A DNA stretch of 38,129 nt from Pseudomonas sp. ANT_H4 (GTDB lineage: Bacteria; Pseudomonadota; Gammaproteobacteria; Pseudomonadales; Pseudomonadaceae), in the NCBI RefSeq assembly GCF_008369295.1, contig NZ_VOBG01000041.1, positions 1 to 38,129 on the forward strand, read 5' to 3'. Position numbers and translations under genes: made by a program. Positions 33,301 to 38,129 of this stretch are shown here, one piece after another. Under the pieces are notes generated by a model that saw nothing but the letters and a program-made list of their open reading frames with translations, searched no databases and was not told where the DNA came from. Each line of letters opens with the position of its first letter. Position 1 is the first letter of the stretch.

Positions 33301-34215
33301 ATGAGCTCAGGACACAGTCACGGCCAGGTACGCGCCGGTCACGAAAAGTTGCTGTGGATCGCACTCGCCCTGACGACGAGCTTTATGGTGGCGGAGGTCA
33401 TCGGGGCCTTTGTCACCGGCAGCCTGGCCTTACTGTCCGATGCAGCTCACATGCTGACGGATGTGGCCGCATTGGCGATATCTTTGGTCGCCATTCACAT
33501 AGCCCAGCGCTCTGCGGATAAAAAACGGACCTTTGGTTACGCACGATTCGAAATACTTGCAGCCGCATTCAACGCGGTTTTGTTGTTTTTAGTCGCTATA
33601 TACATCGTGTATGAAGCATATCTGCGACTTAAAGCCCCAGCAGAAATTCAGTCGATGGGCATGTTGGTTATCGCGGTGATCGGGCTCATCGTCAACCTCA
33701 TTTCCATGCGTCTGCTGGGTGCTGCCAGCGGGGAAAGCCTCAATGTGAAGGGCGCTTATTTAGAGGTCTGGAGCGATATGGTGGGGTCTATTGGCGTCAT
33801 CATCGCCGCTCTTTTGATCCGTTTCACCGGCTGGAACTGGGTAGATTCCCTTGTCGCTGCTGGCATCGGGTTCTGGGTGCTGCCCAGAACGTGGTCATTG
33901 CTCAAGGAAAGCATGAACATATTGCTGCAAGGGGTTCCAGAGGGCATAGATATCGAGAAGGTAGAGGCGACGCTTTATGGGATCGAGGGGGTCAAGAATA
34001 TCCACGATTTGCATATCTGGGCTTTGACCAGTGGTAAAAGTGTGATGAGCGTCCATCTGGTCGCTGACTCGGCTTCCCGCAGCGAGCAAGCTATCTTGTC
34101 CGAAGTAACCAGCCTTATGAGTGATAAGTTCCACATCAGCCATACTACCGTCCAAATGGAAGGATCTGATTTTCACGACCAACTAGCTGACGACCATGAG
34201 GGTATGGAGCACTAA
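33301..34215 (+). CDS. czcD: CzcD-type cation diffusion facilitator
   Basis: A 304-aa inner-membrane cation/proton antiporter for Zn2+, Cd2+ and Co2+. A short His N-terminus (MSSGHSHGQ) precedes six helices. The helix-2 site is ALLSDAAHMLTDVAALAISL (Asp, His, Asp) and the helix-5 site is EVWSDMVGSIGVI. A His-containing C-terminal cytoplasmic domain (about 205-304) carries IHDLHIWALTSGKSVMSVHLV, a signature of this family. ATG 33301 follows GGGAAAGG and matches the usual start; the upstream frame lacks homology. It adds a second zinc/cadmium exporter to cadA. Confidence 0.93.
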   Translation: MSSGHSHGQVRAGHEKLLWIALALTTSFMVAEVIGAFVTGSLALLSDAAHMLTDVAALAISLVAIHIAQRSADKKRTFGYARFEILAAAFNAVLLFLVAIYIVYEAYLRLKAPAEIQSMGMLVIAVIGLIVNLISMRLLGAASGESLNVKGAYLEVWSDMVGSIGVIIAALLIRFTGWNWVDSLVAAGIGFWVLPRTWSLLKESMNILLQGVPEGIDIEKVEATLYGIEGVKNIHDLHIWALTSGKSVMSVHLVADSASRSEQAILSEVTSLMSDKFHISHTTVQMEGSDFHDQLADDHEGMEH

Positions 34216-34288
34216 CTGAGTCATGGCATTCATTTTAGTCAGCTTCAAGTTTTCACGTTGCAGATACCGATCAATAGAGTTGATTAAT

Positions 34289-34804
34289 ATGATTAGAAAT
34301 TTTTTAAGTTGTTCTTGGCTGGCAATGCTTTTGGCTTTTGTCGCGCAGCCGGTTTTTTCAGCACCTGCTAATCCAGAAAGGGTATTCGGCTGGATCGAGG
34401 AAGGAATACTTTTACCGGAAAATATTGCCGTGAAAGTAAAGTTAGATACAGGAGCTCTTACATCCTCAATGGATGCGAAAGACTTAGAACGATTTCAAAA
34501 AAATGGAGAGGAATGGGTTCGTTTCAACGTTAAAGTCAAAGACACAAAAACTAAGAAGGTGAGTAACGCACTCTTCGAGCGACGCGTCGAAAGAAATGTA
34601 AAGGTTAGAGGCGCCGGCGGCGCTGAACATCGTCCAGTAGTCATGATGACGATGTGCATAGGAGATAAAATTTATAAGGAGGAGTTTTCACTGAAGGATC
34701 GAGGCGACATGAACTACCCCGTCCTGATTGGTCGCCGAACTTTGGGGGTGTTGGGGGCGGTCGATGTTTCGCGCACATTCACTGACGAACCCAACTGCAA
34801 TTAA
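34289..34804 (+). CDS. Exported retropepsin-like (putative ATP-dependent zinc protease family) protein
   Basis: A 171-aa protein of the PF05618 family. An N-terminal signal peptide (about 1-24, FLSCSWLAMLLAFVAQPVFSA) is followed by VFGWIEEGILLPENIAVKVKLDTGALTSSMDAKDLERF, where LDTGA is the aspartyl-protease-type motif. Later DRGDMNYPVLIGRRTLG matches the family's D-RxxMxxPVLiGR. Members are retropepsin-like and periplasmic forms occur next to membrane-envelope genes. The start is chosen to give a clean signal peptide; 34223 would extend it with a poor N-terminus. It is followed by eptA in the opposite direction. Confidence 0.82.
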   Translation: MIRNFLSCSWLAMLLAFVAQPVFSAPANPERVFGWIEEGILLPENIAVKVKLDTGALTSSMDAKDLERFQKNGEEWVRFNVKVKDTKTKKVSNALFERRVERNVKVRGAGGAEHRPVVMMTMCIGDKIYKEEFSLKDRGDMNYPVLIGRRTLGVLGAVDVSRTFTDEPNCN

Positions 34805-34967
34805 ATCTAACATCCTGCTCTACATCTATACGTGCAGGGTGAATGTACTGAGGAAATAGCTCGGCAGAAGTTTGCAGCTTTTTTGACGCTTGCGATGGCC
34901 GACCAAATGGTCTCACATAAAGACGCCCACCCGGATGCTGCATTTTTTTGGAAGTGTTAGTGGCGGC

Positions 34968-34999
34968 GCCATGCAACTATCAATAGTTAGTTGCATGGC
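34968..34999. repeat. 12-bp perfect inverted repeat
   Basis: GCCATGCAACTA and TAGTTGCATGGC flank an eight-base loop in the gap between the convergent protease and eptA genes. It has no clear T run on either strand, so it is either a shared weak terminator or a relic of mobile DNA. The rest of 34805-35058 has no gene. Confidence 0.7.
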
Positions 35000-35058
35000 T
35001 CTGATGAAAAAGCACGCTCATTCTACAGGGTGATTTTAGATCTTTGTCGCAGCCCCCC

Positions 35059-36759
35059 TTATTTTGGTATTTTCACTGATTGACGCTCAAATATTTGCGC
35101 GAGCTTTAGTGGTGTTGTCGCTTTGGATTGGCAGATGCTGAACAGATCGAGCTCTGGGCGATATGCTGAAGTTTGAATACCCATCAACCCCAATATAGAA
35201 TGGAATAAGTTGTCATGGGACAGTGATACTCCGCGTTGTTCCTTCAGGCATTGAGGATCTAGGTTTTGACGCGACTGCATATCTTTGGAGATCCAGAGTA
35301 CCATGGGGATACTAGTCTGCTCGCTGGGAGCCATGGCATAAGGAAGTCCATGCAAGTAAAGCCCATTCTCGCCGAGGGACTCACCGTGATCAGAGACATA
35401 AAGCATCGCCGTATCAAAACGTTCAGCGTTACGCTTTAGCAGGTCGATCGTTTGCCCAAGTACGTAGTCCGTATAACTGAGACTGTTATCATAGGCACTG
35501 ACAATGCTTTCGCGCGTACAACGTTCAAGTTGGTTATTATTGCAAACGGGCCCGAATCGTTCGAACGCTGGTGGATAGCGTTTCGAGTAGGATGGGCCGT
35601 GACTGCCTTTCATGTGTAGCACCACGATTGAGTCCCGCTGCTGTTTATCCAAGTAGGCTTGTAAATCTTGCAATAAGACTTCGTCGTAACACTCGTCGGC
35701 TCTACATAATCCCAGCGTTTTTTGATTGTTCAATTTTTCATTTGGTACTCGGTCGCAAATGCCTTTGCAACCCGAGTTATTGTCTCTCCAAAGGACCGAT
35801 ACTCCGACCCGCTGCAAAACGTCTAATAGTCCTTCTCTACGAAGCGCCATACCGTCTTTGTAGCCTTCTTTACCCACATCCAGGAACATGCAGGGTAAGG
35901 AAACGGCCGTAGCTGTTCCACATGAGCTGACATTGGTAAAACTTAAGACACCACGCCTGGCCAATTCCGGATTGGTATCCCGGGTATAGCCATTGAGGGA
36001 GAAGTTAGCGGACCTAGCGGTTTCACCCACCATAAGTACCGTTAGCCGTGGTTTGCGTACACCAGCAGTAGCTTCTTCACGGCGGGCATCAGCACCAATG
36101 GTTTTTAATTCGGTGGGAACTGCTAGCTGGCGACGCGTATACCCATGGATTGCCGAAACCACATTCGACGGAACCAACATCAATCGGAGTTCGCGATGGT
36201 TACGCATCAGCGATGCATAGGATTGATAATGCGTAAATACGATGACCGCCAAGCAGGTGAGCGCTACCGCCACACCCATCAATCGATGAGCAAGTGCGCG
36301 GGACCACGATCGTTGGATCAAACGGACTCGGGTAATAATCAACCCCGGTATAACACCAAAGCCCAGCATCCACAGCAGTAGTTCCCAGTTCAGCAGGTCC
36401 GTGGCCTCGGACCTGTCCGTCTGCATCACATTCGTTAGCATGCTGTAATCAATTACTATGCCATAGCTATTCATAAAGTAACTCGTTGCTGCCGCAACCA
36501 GCAGCACGATAGCTAGCACAGGTTTTATCAAGCGTCCCCAGGCCATCACGCTGAGCAATACGTATAGCCAAATCAACACGAACCAAGGCAGGCTAAGCAC
36601 GAATATGGTGTTTCCGTCCTGTAGGCCTCCCACGCCTTGCCAGACAGCTCGCCAAAATGGCCAGTTACTAAACAGTAGAAGCCAGGTTGAAACTGCAAGA
36701 ATTAACTGATTGCTACCGAGTGTGATTTCCCAACTGCGAATTGGTACTTTGTTATTCAT
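35059..36759 (-). CDS. eptA: Lipid A phosphoethanolamine transferase (EptA family)
   Basis: A 566-aa inner-membrane enzyme that transfers phosphoethanolamine to lipid A, raising cationic-peptide (polymyxin) tolerance. Five helices occupy about residues 15-175. The periplasmic sulfatase-like domain follows (about 235-550), with the nucleophile Thr247 in VGETARSANFSLNGYTRDTNP, SCGTATAVSLPCMF, YVSDHGESLGENGLYLHG with metal-binding Asp-His, and paired cysteines (NNSGCKGICD; LCRADECYD). It is full length. GGAG lies five bases before the ATG. Its neighbour, an envelope retropepsin-like protein, and the metal cluster suggest an envelope-stress setting. Confidence 0.93.
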   Translation of the reverse strand: MNNKVPIRSWEITLGSNQLILAVSTWLLLFSNWPFWRAVWQGVGGLQDGNTIFVLSLPWFVLIWLYVLLSVMAWGRLIKPVLAIVLLVAAATSYFMNSYGIVIDYSMLTNVMQTDRSEATDLLNWELLLWMLGFGVIPGLIITRVRLIQRSWSRALAHRLMGVAVALTCLAVIVFTHYQSYASLMRNHRELRLMLVPSNVVSAIHGYTRRQLAVPTELKTIGADARREEATAGVRKPRLTVLMVGETARSANFSLNGYTRDTNPELARRGVLSFTNVSSCGTATAVSLPCMFLDVGKEGYKDGMALRREGLLDVLQRVGVSVLWRDNNSGCKGICDRVPNEKLNNQKTLGLCRADECYDEVLLQDLQAYLDKQQRDSIVVLHMKGSHGPSYSKRYPPAFERFGPVCNNNQLERCTRESIVSAYDNSLSYTDYVLGQTIDLLKRNAERFDTAMLYVSDHGESLGENGLYLHGLPYAMAPSEQTSIPMVLWISKDMQSRQNLDPQCLKEQRGVSLSHDNLFHSILGLMGIQTSAYRPELDLFSICQSKATTPLKLAQIFERQSVKIPK

Positions 36760-36813
36760 GGGTACTCCGGAATATCTCGACGTATCCAGGCGCGAACTGC
36801 CACCGGAGTGTCA

Positions 36814-36957
36814 CTACGTTTTAGGTAAGAAAAAATCGCCTATGGCGCGGTGCAACTCGTGGATGCACCAGTGACCCTGAACGTTCTCGTCAGCTAGTTG
36901 GCGATCTGCGACTAGCCAGACCGCCAGACACACCAAACTGATGAAAATCTTTTTCAT
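36814..36957 (-). CDS. Small exported peptide of unknown function
   Basis: A 47-codon frame reading MKKIFISLVCLAVWLVADRQLADENVQGHWCIHELHRAIGDFFLPKT. It has a signal-like N-terminus and a Cys/His-containing tail (HWCIHELH) that faintly recalls CzcI-type small metal proteins. It lies between the CzcC-like relic and eptA on the same strand. A GGGGGG lies upstream of the ATG. It could also be leftover sequence from the decayed czc region. Confidence 0.4.
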   Translation of the reverse strand: MKKIFISLVCLAVWLVADRQLADENVQGHWCIHELHRAIGDFFLPKT

Positions 36958-36960
36958 GAG

Positions 36961-37654
36961 GTAACCCCCCAAGTAAGCGACGTGGCTGTAGATCTGCTCG
37001 ATTCGTCCTTGAACACCAGTAGTTGTGCTGAAGCGAAATACTGGGTGCGGGGCCGCGTAGACTTTGTTGCTCTGTAGGCCGTCGAGCGCTTGTCTACAGC
37101 GAGGCGGATTTCGTACCGCAGGCGTAGCTTGGTGACGTTGTGCAGATCACGAGACTGATAGGTGCGGCTGGCCGCCGACGAAATACTTTTTAGTTTGCGG
37201 CCGAAGGACAAAATCGGTGTTGAAGCGCCCACCAGGGTCAACCGCTTCCGGATGCTGGTCATCCTCGTTCCGCCAGACATTGCGAACTCTGAGCTGAAAT
37301 CAGACCTTGCTGTGCACGCATGACGCACACTTTCGGCGTCCGACGGAGCTTTACGTTGGTGGTGTTCGAATTTTCGCGGAAGGCTTTGGCATCCATTAGT
37401 ACTGGATTGAGGATCAAATCAGTCTGTTGGTGCCCCGTTTGGGCAGTTTGGATATCCCACTGGGCATCTACGAGGCTTGGGTTATTGAGTAATGCGGTTT
37501 GGGGTTTGGTCCTAGCCTCGACGTGGGCTTCCTGACGCGACGCCGTCATCAACGACGAAACACGAGACAGTGGACCAGCCGCCCACAACATTTTTCTAAT
37601 GCGAGATCGCATAACAAGATTTACGCCCCCAAAGCGCGCTGTTTCTTTGTTCAC
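36961..37654 (-). pseudogene. czcC: Decayed CzcC/TolC-family outer-membrane efflux protein
   Basis: The N-terminal part reads ALLNNPSLVDAQWDIQTAQ...QQTDLILNPVL and ENSNTTNVKL, which matches the first helices of CzcC-type outer-membrane factors (A-x-NNP-x-L-x-x-A-x-W-x-I...NPVLS). Frameshifts follow and the downstream frame (RLRYEIRLAVDKRSTAYRATK) only loosely resembles the family. The normal length of about 420 aa is not reached, and no czcB or czcA is present. It is a remnant of an older czc-type efflux operon. Confidence applies to the CzcC identification of the N-terminal half. Confidence 0.6.
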
Positions 37655-38032
37655 TAATAAATATTTGATGGTCTAAAAAACTGCGAGCATCGATTTCAGG
37701 TGTCTGGATTCGATCAGAAGTCGCCCCGTCCGCAGGATCCTATGACGCGTAGTTTTTTTGCACACTCAATGTACTGCTGAGCAGTTATCAGAAGGGTGAC
37801 TGAAGAATTACAAATTTGTTATAAGCCCATCTGCTGCGGACAATTAGTCTAAGATCTATTTAGTGTGGAGGTTTGTATGTTTTACGTCGATTGCGTAGCG
37901 GAGCCTCGATAATGCGTGATAAATTCTTACTGACTAAAATCGATCAATGCAAATATGTTGGAATGGGTTGATGAGTGAAGTTATCTGTGCGCGTACAAGG
38001 ATGGGCGGTTGCAGGAGCTGAGTGCAACACGG
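37655..38032. other. Leader-like region with two coupled mini-ORFs
   Basis: No ordinary gene. A GGAGG precedes ATG at 37877, which encodes an 11-residue peptide (MFYVDCVAEPR, stop at 37910-37912). Its TAA overlaps an ATG (TAATG) opening a 19-codon frame (37912-37971, MRDKFLLTKIDQCKYVGMG). These look like a truncated gene start or a leader peptide; the IS30-like tail follows. Confidence 0.35.
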
Positions 38033-38129
38033 TCATTGAATTGAAGCTGGAGCATCATGCCGCATAGCCATGGCCTTCTGCATCACCTCGCCCATAACTT
38101 CGATTGGGCATTTGAAGTCGAAGCGCTTA
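38033..38129 (-). CDS. IS30-like transposase, C-terminal fragment (partial at window edge)
   Basis: The last 31 codons of a transposase read KRFDFKCPIEVMGEVMQKAM and run to a TGA at 38035-38033. The pattern of RPRK-type tail (KRF-x-FKCPIEV) fits the C-terminus of IS30-family transposases. The rest lies beyond the right edge, so this is the 3' end of an element that may have truncated the leader-like region. Confidence 0.55.
   Translation of the reverse strand, partial: KRFDFKCPIEVMGEVMQKAMAMRHDAPASIQ

Noticed and set aside
36814..36957. Calling the 47-aa ORF CzcI
   Set aside because: Only the CIHE-like motif and a signal-like start agree; order relative to the czcC relic differs from known czcI loci.

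Overview
The window looks like an accessory, metal-resistance-rich region of a Pseudomonas genome (chromosomal island or plasmid, not distinguishable here). The genus is suggested by an OprD-family porin, a DUF2790 protein, an EptA-type phosphoethanolamine transferase and typical CadA, CzcD and NicO/RcnA proteins. Mobile DNA has entered several times: a cut-off IS3-family end (1-120), an IS66-family element carrying a group II intron (2359-7132), an intact IS3-family element (16002-17236), a Tn7-like transposition module (20.4-29.2 kb), an IS66 relic (about 29985-30092) and an IS30-like tail (38033-38129).

Layout. 0.1-7.4 kb: a two-component system whose sensor kinase is cut by an IS, with a divergent ModA-like periplasmic binding protein gene. 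That gene is split by the IS66 element, and the IS66 transposase gene is itself split by a group II intron. The 8-bp target duplication and all reading frames can be rebuilt exactly. 7.4-12.6 kb: a nickel/cobalt-type efflux locus. A CsoR/RcnR-family repressor, a NicO exporter, a YqaA-like membrane protein and a TraX-family protein run leftward. A His-rich small protein, a HupE-like membrane protein, a membrane-anchored protein and a tiny lipoprotein run rightward. One G/C-tract operator lies between the two arms. 13.1-15.0 kb: an OprD porin with an in-frame stop, and a DUF2790 protein.

15.3-19.3 kb: a two-gene operon of a nucleoid-associated (NA37/YejK) protein and a 420-aa membrane protein of unknown function. 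The second gene is split by the IS3-family element with a 3-bp duplication. A consensus-like LexA box and a hairpin followed by a T run lie upstream. 19.3-20.4 kb: mostly unexplained sequence with one or two small genes. 20.4-29.2 kb: tnsA-tnsB-tnsC with ATGA overlaps, followed by two TniQ/TnsD-family genes. Upstream of tnsA are eight TnsB-like sites in two arrays facing opposite ways.

29.2-38.1 kb: an AbrB-MbcA/ParS fusion antitoxin without a visible toxin. Then cadA with a MerR-type promoter (19-bp spacer) but no cadR, a zf-TFIIB/His-rich protein, czcD, a retropepsin-like zinc protease family protein and eptA. The window closes with decayed CzcC-like sequence and the IS30-like transposase tail.

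The candidates most worth following as undescribed systems are the NA37 plus membrane-protein operon with its LexA box, the double-TniQ Tn7-like module with its inverted TnsB-site arrays, and the bidirectional metal-efflux locus with its small His-rich partners. All functions are inferred from sequence alone; no database search was run.
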